DNA of 64,000 bases from JAAXPZ01 sp965215705 (GCA_965215705.1 CBDCEE010000003.1:372001-436000); one strand, 5' to 3'; counted from the first letter of the stretch, positions 34,016 to 44,154 are shown. Translations and numbers: made by a program. Notes: generated by a model from the sequence alone, not told the origin.

Positions 34016-35737
34016 ATGAATATCAAAGATGTCAAAATCTATGAATATGATGTGGTAGTGGTGGGTGCAGGACTCGCAGGACTCGCAGCCGCCAAAGAGC
34101 TGACAGAAGCGGGTAAAAAAACCGCAGTCATCACTAAGCTACATCCATTAAGAAGCCACTCTGGTGCAGCACAGGGCGGTATCAATGCCGCTCTGAGTGA
34201 AAATGACTCTGTCGAACTGCATATGTTTGATACGGTCAAAGGAAGTGATTATCTCGGAGACCAGGATGCCATCGAAATGATGTGTAAAGGGGCACCGGAG
34301 ACGATCCGATGGGCCGAGCGTATGGGAGCAGCATTCTCCAGAGAAGAGGATGGCACAATCGCCATCCGTCCTTTTGGTGGACAGTCCAAGCCCAGAGCCT
34401 GTTATGCCTCCGACCGAACCGGGCTTACGATGTTACAGACGATCTATGAGCAGGCACATCGTGCAGGTATCGAAGTTTTTGATGAGTGGTATGCTGCTGA
34501 TATTTTGTATGAGAATGGCAAGGTCAAAGGGGTAGCTGCCTTTAACCTGAAAGACTCGCAACCAGCGATCTTCAATGCCAAAGCTACTATGTTCGCCACT
34601 GGTGGCTATGGCAGAGCATATAAAGTAAACTCCAATGCCCATGCCAACACAGGTGATGCCCTCTCGATCGTAGCGAGAAAAGGGCTGCCTCTGGAAGATA
34701 TGGAGTTTGTACAGTTCCACCCCAGTGGTCTGGGAGGTTCAGGTATCCTCATCTCTGAGGCAGCCCGTGGTGAAGGTGCATGGCTCTTCAACAGTGAGGG
34801 AGAGCGATTCATGGAGAAGTACGCACCTAGTGTTAAAGAGCTTGCCAGTCGTGATGTCGTCAGCCGTGCCATCATGCAAGAGGTACGCGAAGGACGAGGC
34901 GTTGGCCCCAATGATGATGCAGTCTTTATGGATCTTTCACATCTTGATGATGAGATCATCCTCAAAAAACTTCCGGAGCTACGAGAACTGGCGATCACCT
35001 TCCAGGGTCTGGATATGCTTGAGGAGCCGATCCTTATCTCTGCAACAGCCCACTACTCTATGGGTGGCATCCCCGTCACCAAACGCTGTCAAGTACGGAA
35101 GTCACCTCATGAGCTTGTAGAAGGATTCTATGCAGCAGGTGAGTGTAGCTGTGTCTCTGTCCACGGTGCGAACCGTCTGGGAGCCAATTCACTGTTGGAA
35201 GCACTCTTCTTTGGACGTGAAGCAGGAAAAGCGATCATCGAAGACCTCAATACTCTGATATTGAAGAAAGCCTCTGCTGCTGATGCACAAACCATGATAG
35301 ATGAGTATAACTGGGTCAAGGGAAACAATGGTGACGAAAGAGTCCCTGTCTTACGTGAAGATCTGCAGAATAGCATGAGCCGTGATGCAGGTGTTTTTAG
35401 AACAGAGGAATCTCTGAAGCGTCAGATCACAAAATTGGGCGATCTCTACAAGCGATACAAGAATATCCGTATCGATGATAAGTCTTCTACCTATAATACC
35501 GATCTTCAGGAAGCGATTGAGCTGGGACATATGCTGGATTTCAGTCTCTTTATCGTAAAAGGAGCACTGGAGAGAAGAGAAAGCCGCGGCGCACATTACC
35601 GTGACGATTATACAGAGCGCGATGATATGCATTATCTCAAGCACACTTTTGCCACACTCAAAGAGGACTATACGATAGAGCAAGAGTATGCAGACGTGGT
35701 GCTGGGGCAGTTTGAGCCACAAGCCAGAGTCTACTAA
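34016..35737 (+). CDS. sdhA: SdhA/MfrA-type flavoprotein subunit
   Basis: 573 residues. The FAD loop is VVVGAGLAGLAAAKEL near residue 13, RSHSGAAQGG carries the His for FAD attachment, QFHPSGLGGSGILISEAARGEG is central, and ESRGAHYRDDY is near the C-terminus. With the next two genes it forms the non-classical SdhABE type related to methylmenaquinol:fumarate reductase. I start at the ATG at 34016 with GAAGGA upstream. No Tat signal is encoded, so unlike MfrA of Wolinella or Campylobacter this complex should be cytoplasmic and may run as a succinate dehydrogenase. Confidence 0.9.
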   Translation: MNIKDVKIYEYDVVVVGAGLAGLAAAKELTEAGKKTAVITKLHPLRSHSGAAQGGINAALSENDSVELHMFDTVKGSDYLGDQDAIEMMCKGAPETIRWAERMGAAFSREEDGTIAIRPFGGQSKPRACYASDRTGLTMLQTIYEQAHRAGIEVFDEWYAADILYENGKVKGVAAFNLKDSQPAIFNAKATMFATGGYGRAYKVNSNAHANTGDALSIVARKGLPLEDMEFVQFHPSGLGGSGILISEAARGEGAWLFNSEGERFMEKYAPSVKELASRDVVSRAIMQEVREGRGVGPNDDAVFMDLSHLDDEIILKKLPELRELAITFQGLDMLEEPILISATAHYSMGGIPVTKRCQVRKSPHELVEGFYAAGECSCVSVHGANRLGANSLLEALFFGREAGKAIIEDLNTLILKKASAADAQTMIDEYNWVKGNNGDERVPVLREDLQNSMSRDAGVFRTEESLKRQITKLGDLYKRYKNIRIDDKSSTYNTDLQEAIELGHMLDFSLFIVKGALERRESRGAHYRDDYTERDDMHYLKHTFATLKEDYTIEQEYADVVLGQFEPQARVY

Positions 35738-35748
35738 GGAGCCTTTTG

Positions 35749-36798
35749 ATGAAACATACACAAGAAGAAGTAATCGAAGAGGTGCTACACCTCAATAAAG
35801 AAGAACATAAAACAGACTTTGCCCATCCTGTCAATGTCAAGCTTAAGACTTTCCGCTTTAATGCAGAGACAGACTATCTGCCCTACTACAAAACATATGA
35901 GATGGAAGTGACGAAGGATGAACTCGTCCTCGACCTGCTCAACCGTATCAAGTGGGAGCATGATGGGTCATTCTCCTATCGTCGCTCTTGCCGTCACGGT
36001 ATCTGCGGTGCCTGTGCGATCAAGGTCAACGGCAAAGCAGTTCTGGCATGTAAAGAGAATGCCCAGGGGCTCGTAGAGATCTTTGGCGATGAACTGGTGA
36101 TTGAACCACAGAGCCAGAAGCGTGCGATCAAGGATATGATCATTGACAAAAGTGACTTCTGGGAAAAGCACGCGACAGTAAAACCCTATGTTGTAGCAGA
36201 TGTTGATCCTTATCCCGCAGAAGAGAGCCGTATGTCTCCTGAACGTAATGAGCAGTTTTTGGACTCTGACTACTGTATCCAGTGTGGTGCTTGCCACTAC
36301 TCTTGTCCTGCATTGGAGGTCAATGAGGAGTTCTTTGGGCCTGCAGCCTTTGTTGCAGCCTATCGATTTAGCATTGACCCTAGAGACTCTGCCACCGAAG
36401 AGCGCCTAGAGATGACTTCACAGATGGGTCAAGGTGTTTGGGACTGTGTCAAGTGTAATGAGTGTGTCGAAGCCTGCCCCAAAGAGCTCAACCCACTCGA
36501 GAAGATTACCAAGCTTCACAATATGCAGTTTGAGCAGGGAATCGCCAAACGTAATGTGGCAACCAAACATGCAGAGGGCTTTGTACGATCAATCAAAAAG
36601 TACGGCTACCTCGATGAGCAGGATATCGTCATGTACTCAGAGGGATTAGGTGTGGTCAAACACATGAGCGAAGCCTTCAAGATGATCAAAGCAGGCAAGA
36701 TCCATCCTTTTGATGTGATGAAGAAAAAGATGCCGCGATCCAAGAACCTCGATGAGATTCAAAAACTCATCAAGATATCACAAACAAATAAGCTGTAA
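35749..36798 (+). CDS. sdhB: SdhB/MfrB-type iron-sulfur subunit
   Basis: 349 residues, longer than classical SdhB. CRHGICGACAIKVNGKAVLAC binds the [2Fe-2S] cluster (positions near 83-103), CIQCGACHYSC and CVKCNECVEACPK bind the two cubane-type clusters. The C-terminal extension of about 90 residues is basic and helical. AAGGAG lies 7 nt before the ATG. It is 11 bp after sdhA and 9 bp before sdhE, so the three are one operon. Confidence 0.9.
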   Translation: MKHTQEEVIEEVLHLNKEEHKTDFAHPVNVKLKTFRFNAETDYLPYYKTYEMEVTKDELVLDLLNRIKWEHDGSFSYRRSCRHGICGACAIKVNGKAVLACKENAQGLVEIFGDELVIEPQSQKRAIKDMIIDKSDFWEKHATVKPYVVADVDPYPAEESRMSPERNEQFLDSDYCIQCGACHYSCPALEVNEEFFGPAAFVAAYRFSIDPRDSATEERLEMTSQMGQGVWDCVKCNECVEACPKELNPLEKITKLHNMQFEQGIAKRNVATKHAEGFVRSIKKYGYLDEQDIVMYSEGLGVVKHMSEAFKMIKAGKIHPFDVMKKKMPRSKNLDEIQKLIKISQTNKL

Positions 36799-36807
36799 GG
36801 AGAGAAT

Positions 36808-37692
36808 ATGAGTAGACTAAAATATGCACTATACACAGGATGTACGGCCAGAGAGTCAACACCTGAGCTGCTCTCCTCTACGCTGGCTGTAGCGGATAAA
36901 CTAGGTATAGAGCTTGTGCTGCTAGATGAAGCAAGCTGTTGTGGTGCCAGCCACCTGCAGGACTTTGACGAGACATTGGCATATGTCCTGAATGCCCGTA
37001 ATATCTGCTATGCCGAGAAGCTGGGGCTTAAGATGGTCACGATCTGTAATACTTGTCAGCTCAATACCATGATGACCAAGCATAAAATGGATTCTGATCC
37101 CAAGACCAAAGCACTCGTCAATGAGAAGCTGGCAGAAGTAGGACTAGAATACAAGGGCACAAGTGAAGTGCAGCACTTCCTTTATGCCTTGATCGAGGAT
37201 TATGGATTGGAGAATATCAGCGCCAAGGTTGAAGTACCGTTGAGCAACTTCAACATCGCACCTTTCTACGGCTGCCACAACATCCGTCCTTCTGAGCTCC
37301 ATGAACCTGTCACAGGGGGAGAGAACCCCTATAACCCTACTTCACTAGACAGTCTTATCGAAGCACTGGAGGGTAACAGTGTCCAGTATGAGAGTAAAAA
37401 TAAGTGCTGTGGTTTCCATGTGGATCTCCAGGCACCTGAGACGAGTAATGCATTGACGGGTACTGCCCTACTCGATGCGATCGATAATAACGCAGATATG
37501 ATGGTTACCCCCTGTCCACTCTGCCAGCTCAATATGGATCTCAAGCAGCACAGTGCTGGTAAACAGCTTGGCCGGGATATCAAACTACCGGTACTACATA
37601 TGCCACAGATGGTTGCGCTCGCACTTGGCTGCGATGAGAAAGCTATAGGGCTTAAATACAATGTCACCAAGGCAACGCAGTTCTCTGCATAG
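36808..37692 (+). CDS. sdhE: SdhE/HdrB-like CCG-domain subunit
   Basis: 294 residues with two cysteine-rich CCG domains: CCGASHLQDF ... CNTCQ near residues 43-86 and CCGFHVDLQ ... CPLCQ near 205-242. In the SdhE/MfrE type these bind an unusual iron-sulfur cluster and replace the hydrophobic heme b anchor, attaching the complex to the membrane through amphipathic helices. There is no transmembrane segment here, as expected. An intrinsic terminator follows. Confidence 0.9.
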   Translation: MSRLKYALYTGCTARESTPELLSSTLAVADKLGIELVLLDEASCCGASHLQDFDETLAYVLNARNICYAEKLGLKMVTICNTCQLNTMMTKHKMDSDPKTKALVNEKLAEVGLEYKGTSEVQHFLYALIEDYGLENISAKVEVPLSNFNIAPFYGCHNIRPSELHEPVTGGENPYNPTSLDSLIEALEGNSVQYESKNKCCGFHVDLQAPETSNALTGTALLDAIDNNADMMVTPCPLCQLNMDLKQHSAGKQLGRDIKLPVLHMPQMVALALGCDEKAIGLKYNVTKATQFSA

Positions 37693-37707
37693 CTCTATCG
37701 ATCAAGT

Positions 37708-37740
37708 AAAAGTGCCTCTTCTTCACTTTTGCTTCTTCTT
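37708..37740 (+). terminator. Intrinsic terminator of sdhABE
   Basis: AAAAGTG and CACTTTT form a 7-bp stem with a 9-nt loop (37708-37730), followed by a T-rich tract. It lies 15 bp after the sdhE stop. Confidence 0.6.
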
Positions 37741-38352
37741 TTATATATACCCCAGAGCACGTAATTTTTTTTCTATCTCTTTAGCAAATATTGTGTACCC
37801 TGCCACATTGGGATGCACCTGATCACTTTTGAGCTTTGGTTGATCTAAAATATCTGCCAGTACCCCGGCAAGTAGTGGAATCTCCATCTCATCAGCAAGC
37901 GCTTCATACAATGGTAAGGGACTCAGTCCAAATACACCTATATCAGGTACAGAGATTAGTAGTACCTTTACCCCTCTTTCTTTGGCTACACGGATTATCT
38001 GTTTGAGATTGCCCTTGAGTGCTGAGAGGGATCTCTTCTGCAGGATATCATTACCTCCGAAACAGAGGAGCATAAGCTTGATTTCTGGATTGTTTAGTAG
38101 TGTTGATATTCTTTTGAGCCCATCCAAAGAGGTATCACCATTTATCCCGGCATTGATGACAGGGATACCGATAGATAAGGAGAGCTTCTCAGGATATCCC
38201 TCCCCTGATTTTGCACCGAATCCATAGGTGAGACTATCTCCGAATGCCAGTATTTTCTCTCCCCGTTGAAGGGAAGTGACTTTTGTCTGATTACGCTGTA
38301 TCACTACCATTATGACAAGCCCCAGTAGTAGTAAAAGTACGGCTTTGAACAT
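37741..38352 (-). CDS. SGNH/GDSL-type esterase, TesA-like
   Basis: 203 residues with an N-terminal membrane or signal segment (residues 3-18). The four SGNH blocks are present: FGDSLTYG (Ser), NAGINGDTS (Gly), FGGNDILQ (Asn) and DQVHPNVAGY (Asp and His). It resembles arylesterase/lysophospholipase TesA and probably acts in the periplasm on ester lipids. It is convergent with sdhE and stands alone. Confidence 0.85.
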   Translation of the reverse strand: MFKAVLLLLLGLVIMVVIQRNQTKVTSLQRGEKILAFGDSLTYGFGAKSGEGYPEKLSLSIGIPVINAGINGDTSLDGLKRISTLLNNPEIKLMLLCFGGNDILQKRSLSALKGNLKQIIRVAKERGVKVLLISVPDIGVFGLSPLPLYEALADEMEIPLLAGVLADILDQPKLKSDQVHPNVAGYTIFAKEIEKKLRALGYI

Positions 38353-38578
38353 GTATCTGCTTTCTTGTATAGGTAAGGTTATTGTAGCATAGATTTAGAA
38401 ACACTCCACAGAGATCTTTCTATTAGATAGTGATTCTAAATATACATAATGATTTCGGAAAAATGTCATTTTGATCGAAAAGTTTGAAGAAAGCAGTATT
38501 GATTAAGGTCTGTGTTATTATAAATATATAAAATAGTTATACAACTCTTGGGTTGCAATCAAACAAAAGGGGGAGACC

Positions 38579-39090
38579 ATGAAATGGCAATCAATACTTG
38601 TCTTGGCAATACTATCAACCGGACTCAATGCTGCGGGGAAGAAGATCACTACAGCAGAAGAGCTTGTGGGCACGAAAAAGCTCATGGATATCACATACAA
38701 AGAACAGATGGAGCTCTATGGCTCTGCCATGCGCATCATACAGAGTGCGATCATTACCAGGAACAGGATGTTGGCAAAAAAAGGAGCAGACCTTATCCTG
38801 ACACATCCTGCTCCCAGAAGCAAGCCCTGGAGTATTATGCCCACAGATGAAGATAAAAAGGGGATGAAAAAAGCCTTTTGATGTACGGCAAGGTTTTTAA
38901 ACGAAGCCTGTTGGGGATCAAAAAATCAGCAGACAGAGGCAATTGGCTCGATGCCAACAAGGCAGCCTATGAACTCTCCAATGCTTGTGTCTCCTGCCAT
39001 GCCAGATGGAAGAACAAAGCGATCTCTACCTCTATCGCTGTAAAGCAGATGGAAAAGGCTGCACTGCTTGCCGATAAAAAGAAGAAATAA
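38579..39090 (+). pseudogene. Class II-like cytochrome c, split by a -1 frameshift
   Basis: The first frame (38579-38881) encodes a signal peptide (LVLAILSTGLNAA) and about 80 helical residues, ending at TGA shortly after ATGAAAAAAGCC. The second frame (38878-39090) continues with YGKVFKRSLLGIKKSAD and carries the heme motif CVSCH near its middle. One extra base in the A6 or T4 run near 38870 would join them into one protein of about 170 residues with the heme site near the C-terminus, as in cytochrome c'. The second part alone has no signal peptide and could not be matured. It is either a real mutation, programmed slippage or a sequencing error. Confidence 0.65.
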
Positions 39091-39093
39091 GAC

Positions 39094-41667
39094 TTAGGAG
39101 ATATTCACCTGAATATCTCCATCCACTACATCAAATGCTACATGTGTCCCTTCTGTAACTTTGTCTCCTAGAATCAGCTCAGCCAGTCTATCTTCCACCA
39201 CTTCATAAAGTGCCCTTTTGAGTGGACGTGCGCCATAGACTGGATCAAAGCCTGCTTCGGCGATATACGCCTTTGCCGCCGGTGTGAGGCTGATCTGGAT
39301 ATCTCGTTCGGAGAGCTTTTTCTGGATATCTTTGAAGAGAATATCCACAATACTGGTGATCGCCTCCAGATCCAGCGGGTTAAAGATCACGATATCATCC
39401 AGACGGTTGAGGAACTCAGGCTTGAAGGCGCGTTTGAGCTCATCATTGACCGCTTTCCGTCTGTCCTCTGGATCACGGAACTCCATGATCTTGTCAGAGG
39501 CGATGTTGCTGGTCATGATGATGATGGTGTTCTTGAAGTCCACCGTTACCCCTTTGTTGTCAGTCAGTCGCCCATCATCCAATACCTGTAACAGGGTATT
39601 GAATACATCTGGATGTGCCTTCTCTATCTCGTCGAAGAGCACTACTGAGTAAGGCTTTCGTCTGACTGCTTCCGTGAGCTGTCCACCCTCTTCATACCCT
39701 ACATACCCTGGAGGGGCACCCACCAGCCTGCTGGCAGCATGCTTCTCCATATACTCAGACATATCGATACGGATCAATGACTTTTCAGAATCAAAGAGGA
39801 ACTTCGCCAATGTCTTGGCAACCTGTGTTTTACCCACACCGGTTGGTCCAAGGAACATAAAGCTACCTATGGGTCGGTTGAGATCACTAAGCCCTGCTTT
39901 GTTACGCTTGATCGCTCGGGAGACTGCCTTGAGTGCCTCTTCCTGTCCTATGACCTCCTCTTCGAGGATACTCTCAATGGCAAGGATCTTATCTTTCTCT
40001 CTCTGGAGCATTTTGCTCACAGAGATACCTGTCCAGCGACTAACGATACTGGCTATCATCTCTTCATCCACAGAATTTTTGAGTAAGGTACCCTCTTGCA
40101 TCATCCCATTCCATCGCTCTTCCAGTGCGTTGAGCTTGTTCTGCTCTTCCAGAATCAGTCCATGCTCGATCTCAGCAACTTTGGAAAAGTCCCCTTCTCG
40201 TTTGGCAAACTCTGCCTGTGTACGCAGTGAATCGATCTGGCTCTTGATCTGAGCGATCTCATTAAATACTGCCTTTTCATTATCAAATTGGCTCTGCAGT
40301 GCGATCTTTCGCTCTTCCAGGTCAGCGATCTCTTTTTCTATCTCTACCAGACGGGCATCATTCTTGCTCCCCTCTTCCATCTTGAGGGCCTCTCTCTCAA
40401 CCATCAGTGTAGAGATCTCTCGCTTGACTTTGGCAAGATCCGTAGGCTCACTCTCGATCTGCATCTTCAGCTCTGCTGCAGCTTCATCGATCAGATCGAT
40501 CGCTTTATCAGGCAAGAACCTGTCGGTAATATAACGATCAGAGAGCTTGGCTGCAGCGACCAGTGCCGCATCCGTGATTGTGACATTGTGGTGTGCTTCG
40601 AGTCTGTCCTTGATCCCTCTGAGGATCTGCAGGGCTTCATTGATACTAGGCTCTTCCACTTTGACTGGTTGAAAACGTCTCTGAAGTGCGGTATCCTTCT
40701 CAAAGTATTTGCGGTACTCTTTGAGTGTAGTGGCACCAATGGTATGCAGTTCTCCTCTAGCCAGTGCCGGCTTGAGGATATTGGCAGCATCCATGCTCCC
40801 CTCACTTGCACCCGCACCTACAATAGTATGGATCTCATCGATAAAGAGGATGACATTGGCAGATTTTTTGACTTCATCAATGACTGCTTTGAGCCTGTCT
40901 TCAAACTCTCCACGATATTTGGCTCCCGCGATCAGTCTACTCATATCCAGTGCGATCACACGCATGTTTTGCAAGCTGAGTGGCACCTCTTTATTAACGA
41001 TACGCTGCGCTAACCCTTCTACGATAGCTGTCTTACCTGTGCCTGGTTCACCGATAAGGATCGGGTTATTTTTGGTTTTTCGAATGAGTATCTGCATCAT
41101 ACGCTGTACCTCTTCATCTCTTCCAATCACAGGATCCAGTTCACCGTCCAGTGCTTTTTTATTGAGGTCGATACCATATTGATCCAGTGCTTCGAGTGTC
41201 TCATCGCCGCTTTGTGAATCGATACTTTTTCCACCACGAATCGACTCCAATGTTTTCTTATATTCATTCATATCAATGTATTTTCCGAGAGTGCCTTTCA
41301 TGAACTGTTCATCTGCATTGGTCAGTAACCAGGCATCTACAGCCAGATACTGGTCTCCATTGGCAGCCATAACGCCTTCAGCGTTCTGAAGGGTTCGGAC
41401 GAGCTCTTGAGAGAGTTTAATGTTCTCTTTGGTGACAGTTGAGACAGTGGGCAGTTTATTGATAGCACTTTTCACATCCAGTTCAATCGCTGCTTTGTCA
41501 GCATTCATCTTGTTCAGTGCCTGATGAAGGATTGATCCACTATTTGTCAGCAATCCCCAGAGTAGATGTGTGGGGCCTACCTCTTGATTTTTGCTATGGA
41601 GTGCCAGCGAAATCCCTGACTCAATAGCTCCCTGCATCTGGTTGGTTAATTTTTCTAAAATACTCAT
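39094..41667 (-). CDS. clpB: ATP-dependent disaggregase ClpB
   Basis: 857 residues, the full ClpB layout: N-terminal Clp repeat domain (1-145), AAA1 with Walker A GEPGTGKT near 200 and Walker B VILFIDEIHT, a long coiled-coil middle domain (about 400-520) that separates ClpB from ClpA and ClpC, and AAA2 with GPTGVGKT near 600. It works with DnaK to dissolve protein aggregates. AGGAG precedes the ATG. The C-terminal D2 part is complete. Confidence 0.97.
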   Translation of the reverse strand: MSILEKLTNQMQGAIESGISLALHSKNQEVGPTHLLWGLLTNSGSILHQALNKMNADKAAIELDVKSAINKLPTVSTVTKENIKLSQELVRTLQNAEGVMAANGDQYLAVDAWLLTNADEQFMKGTLGKYIDMNEYKKTLESIRGGKSIDSQSGDETLEALDQYGIDLNKKALDGELDPVIGRDEEVQRMMQILIRKTKNNPILIGEPGTGKTAIVEGLAQRIVNKEVPLSLQNMRVIALDMSRLIAGAKYRGEFEDRLKAVIDEVKKSANVILFIDEIHTIVGAGASEGSMDAANILKPALARGELHTIGATTLKEYRKYFEKDTALQRRFQPVKVEEPSINEALQILRGIKDRLEAHHNVTITDAALVAAAKLSDRYITDRFLPDKAIDLIDEAAAELKMQIESEPTDLAKVKREISTLMVEREALKMEEGSKNDARLVEIEKEIADLEERKIALQSQFDNEKAVFNEIAQIKSQIDSLRTQAEFAKREGDFSKVAEIEHGLILEEQNKLNALEERWNGMMQEGTLLKNSVDEEMIASIVSRWTGISVSKMLQREKDKILAIESILEEEVIGQEEALKAVSRAIKRNKAGLSDLNRPIGSFMFLGPTGVGKTQVAKTLAKFLFDSEKSLIRIDMSEYMEKHAASRLVGAPPGYVGYEEGGQLTEAVRRKPYSVVLFDEIEKAHPDVFNTLLQVLDDGRLTDNKGVTVDFKNTIIIMTSNIASDKIMEFRDPEDRRKAVNDELKRAFKPEFLNRLDDIVIFNPLDLEAITSIVDILFKDIQKKLSERDIQISLTPAAKAYIAEAGFDPVYGARPLKRALYEVVEDRLAELILGDKVTEGTHVAFDVVDGDIQVNIS

Positions 41668-41736
41668 ATTATTCTCCTGTTAGTAAACTTCTACTATATT
41701 TATACTTGCAAATATAGCATAATTGACTGTGAATCG

Positions 41737-41754
41737 ATGCAATCTGGGTTGCAT
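41737..41754. promoter_or_regulatory. Inverted repeat between clpB and ctpA
   Basis: ATGCAA and TTGCAT flank TCTGGG in the 170-bp divergent gap. It lies about 70 bp upstream of clpB and could be an operator for it. It does not match the HspR (HAIR) or CIRCE consensus. Confidence 0.35.
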
Positions 41755-41837
41755 TTCATCACGATATTGGGTGACATTAGATGTGCCCTTAAGTGATATT
41801 TCTATAAAATAATGAACTTTTTAAAGGGACTACACCA

Positions 41838-43196
41838 ATGATCAAAAAAAACAATACATTTCACATGATGGGATTTATCTTTACACTTCTGGCTGGTCTT
41901 GTGATCAGCGTTTCTACACTTAGTGCCAAAGAATCACCCAAACAGCACAAAGAGAGTAAACTGGATGCCTATATCAAGTTTACACAGATCCTCAACCTCG
42001 TAGAGAACCAGTATGTGGATGAAGTCAATACCAGTGCACTGGTCACCAAGGCACTGAAGGGGCTCATGAGCAATCTTGATGCACACTCCGTCTATATGGA
42101 TGCGAAGAGCTTCAATGATCTGGATGTCCAGACCAAAGGAGAGTTTGGTGGACTGGGTATCGTGGTAGGCATGAGAGACGGTGCCCTCACCGTCATCGCT
42201 CCTATCGATGATACACCTGCTGACCGTGCAGGGGTAAAAGCAGGGGATATCATTCTCAAGATCGATAAGCAGGCAACAATCGGTATGACCATTGATGAGG
42301 CAGTGAAGTTGATGCGAGGTAAGCCAAAGACCCCTATCGAGCTCACCCTGATCAGAAAAGGCGAGTCCAAACCAGTGATTGTCCATATCATCCGTGATAT
42401 TATCAAGATAGAATCTGTCAAAGTTAAAACCATCGGTGATGATCTACTCTATATCCATATCACCTCCTTTGATGCCAAAGTGACCAAAGAGGTCAAAAAA
42501 GCAGTTACAGCCCACCCTAAAGCCAAAGGTATCGTTCTGGATCTTAGAAATAACCCAGGAGGCCTACTCAACCAGGCGATCGGTCTACTTGATCTCTTTA
42601 TCGATGATGGTGCCCTAGTGAGCCAAAAAGGCCGATATAAAAAAGATGAATCTATCTTTAAAGCTAAAAAGAAAAATACCATCAACCGACAGATCCCTAT
42701 CGTCGTACTCGTCAATGGTGGTAGTGCCAGTGCCAGTGAGATCGTCTCTGGTGCTCTACAGGATCGAAGAAGAGCGATTGTTGTAGGAAAGAAGACCTTC
42801 GGAAAAGGCAGTGTACAGGTAGTGATCCCGATTGGACAGGAGGAAGGCATCAAGCTCACCGTTGCCAGATACTACCTTCCCAGTGGAAGAACCATACAGA
42901 ATAAAGGGGTCACACCCGATATCATCGTGGAGAGCGGTACGGTCAAACGGGAGAATAACAACACGATCTCTATCAAAGAGAAAGATTTGAAAAAGCACCT
43001 TAAATTGGAGCTGGATAAGATAGATCATAAACCTTCATCAGCAGATACGAATAGCAGCGATAACAACAGCAGTAAAAATGAAGAGGATAAAACAGTTATC
43101 CCTGAAGAGAAACTCTATCAGGATGCACAGCTCAAGAGTGCTACTGATATCCTCAAAGCACTGATCATCACAAGCCATAACAAGGAAGCAAAATGA
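41838..43196 (+). CDS. Carboxyl-terminal processing protease (S41A, CtpA-like)
   Basis: 452 residues: signal peptide (about 1-33), helical N-domain, PDZ domain (about 105-185) and an S41 protease core. The catalytic Ser is in GGSASASEIVSG near residue 300 and the Lys in GKKTFGKGSVQ near 325. A Ser/Asn/Asp-rich linker comes before the last helix. It probably trims periplasmic proteins at their C-termini. Its stop overlaps the purC ATG (ATGA), so it heads the purine operon. Confidence 0.92.
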   Translation: MIKKNNTFHMMGFIFTLLAGLVISVSTLSAKESPKQHKESKLDAYIKFTQILNLVENQYVDEVNTSALVTKALKGLMSNLDAHSVYMDAKSFNDLDVQTKGEFGGLGIVVGMRDGALTVIAPIDDTPADRAGVKAGDIILKIDKQATIGMTIDEAVKLMRGKPKTPIELTLIRKGESKPVIVHIIRDIIKIESVKVKTIGDDLLYIHITSFDAKVTKEVKKAVTAHPKAKGIVLDLRNNPGGLLNQAIGLLDLFIDDGALVSQKGRYKKDESIFKAKKKNTINRQIPIVVLVNGGSASASEIVSGALQDRRRAIVVGKKTFGKGSVQVVIPIGQEEGIKLTVARYYLPSGRTIQNKGVTPDIIVESGTVKRENNNTISIKEKDLKKHLKLELDKIDHKPSSADTNSSDNNSSKNEEDKTVIPEEKLYQDAQLKSATDILKALIITSHNKEAK

Positions 43197-43906
43197 CCAA
43201 GACCACCCTGCTCTATGAGGGAAAAGCAAAAAAGGTATGGCATACAGAAGACCCAGACCTACTGATCTCTGAGTTCAAAGACAGTCTTACAGCATTTAAT
43301 GGAGAGAAAAAATCCAGTGAAGCAGGCAAGGGAGAACTCAACAATGCAATCTCTACAGAGCTCTTCAAATATCTGGATGAAAAAGGGATCGCTACACACT
43401 ATGTGGAGATGATGGATAAAAACCATATGCTACATAAAAGAGCAGAGGTAATCATGATCGAAGTGATCGTCAGAAATATTGCCACTGGAAGCCTCAGCCG
43501 TACACTGGGGATCAAAGACAAAACGGTGCTACCTTTTACCTTGGTAGAATTTGATTACAAAAACGATGCACGGGGTGATCCTAAACTCAATGATCAACAC
43601 TGTATGATCCTGAATCTAGTCAGAGATGAAACAGAGCTGGCGTATCTCCGCTACATGGCAAGACGTATCAACACAATCCTCACTGCCTTCTATAAAGAGC
43701 TGGATATTACTGTGGTGGATTTCAAGCTGGAGTTTGGCTATGACAAAGAGGGCAACATCATTTTGATCGATGAACTCAGCCCGGATAACTTCAGGCTATG
43801 GGATGCAAAGACCCATGAGAAACTGGACAAAGACAGATTTAGAGAGGGTCTTGGCGGACTCACTGAGGCGTACAAACTCGTACTAGACAGAATCCAAAAC
43901 AGATAA
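43193..43906 (+). CDS. purC: SAICAR synthase
   Basis: PurC condenses CAIR with aspartate in purine synthesis. The 237-residue protein begins LLYEGKAKKVW, has the RNIATGSLSRTLGI block near residue 100 and the DEL-SPDNFRLWD motif near 190. It overlaps ctpA by 4 bp and is followed by purS 8 bp later. Confidence 0.97.
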   Translation: MTKTTLLYEGKAKKVWHTEDPDLLISEFKDSLTAFNGEKKSSEAGKGELNNAISTELFKYLDEKGIATHYVEMMDKNHMLHKRAEVIMIEVIVRNIATGSLSRTLGIKDKTVLPFTLVEFDYKNDARGDPKLNDQHCMILNLVRDETELAYLRYMARRINTILTAFYKELDITVVDFKLEFGYDKEGNIILIDELSPDNFRLWDAKTHEKLDKDRFREGLGGLTEAYKLVLDRIQNR

Positions 43907-43914
43907 GGAAAATC

Positions 43915-44154
43915 ATGAAAGCAATCGTCAATGTATATCTCAAAGAGGGTGTCCTCGATCCACAAGGTAAAGCAGCACACCATGCCCTGGGTTCATTAGG
44001 CTTTGACAATGTCAATGATGTCAGGATCGGCAAACAGATCATCTTGGAGCTTGCAGCCACAGATAAAGCAGCTGTAGAAGCAGAGGTCAAGGAGATGACA
44101 GAAACCCTGCTTGCCAATACTGTTATTGAAGACTATACAATTGAGATCCTCTAA
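43915..44154 (+). CDS. purS: FGAM synthase subunit PurS
   Basis: 79 residues, the small dimeric subunit of the three-part PurSLQ amidotransferase. KEGVLDPQGKAAHHALGSLGFDNVNDVRIGK has the family pattern. Its last base overlaps the first base of purQ (TAATG). purL is not in this window. Confidence 0.95.
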   Translation: MKAIVNVYLKEGVLDPQGKAAHHALGSLGFDNVNDVRIGKQIILELAATDKAAVEAEVKEMTETLLANTVIEDYTIEIL

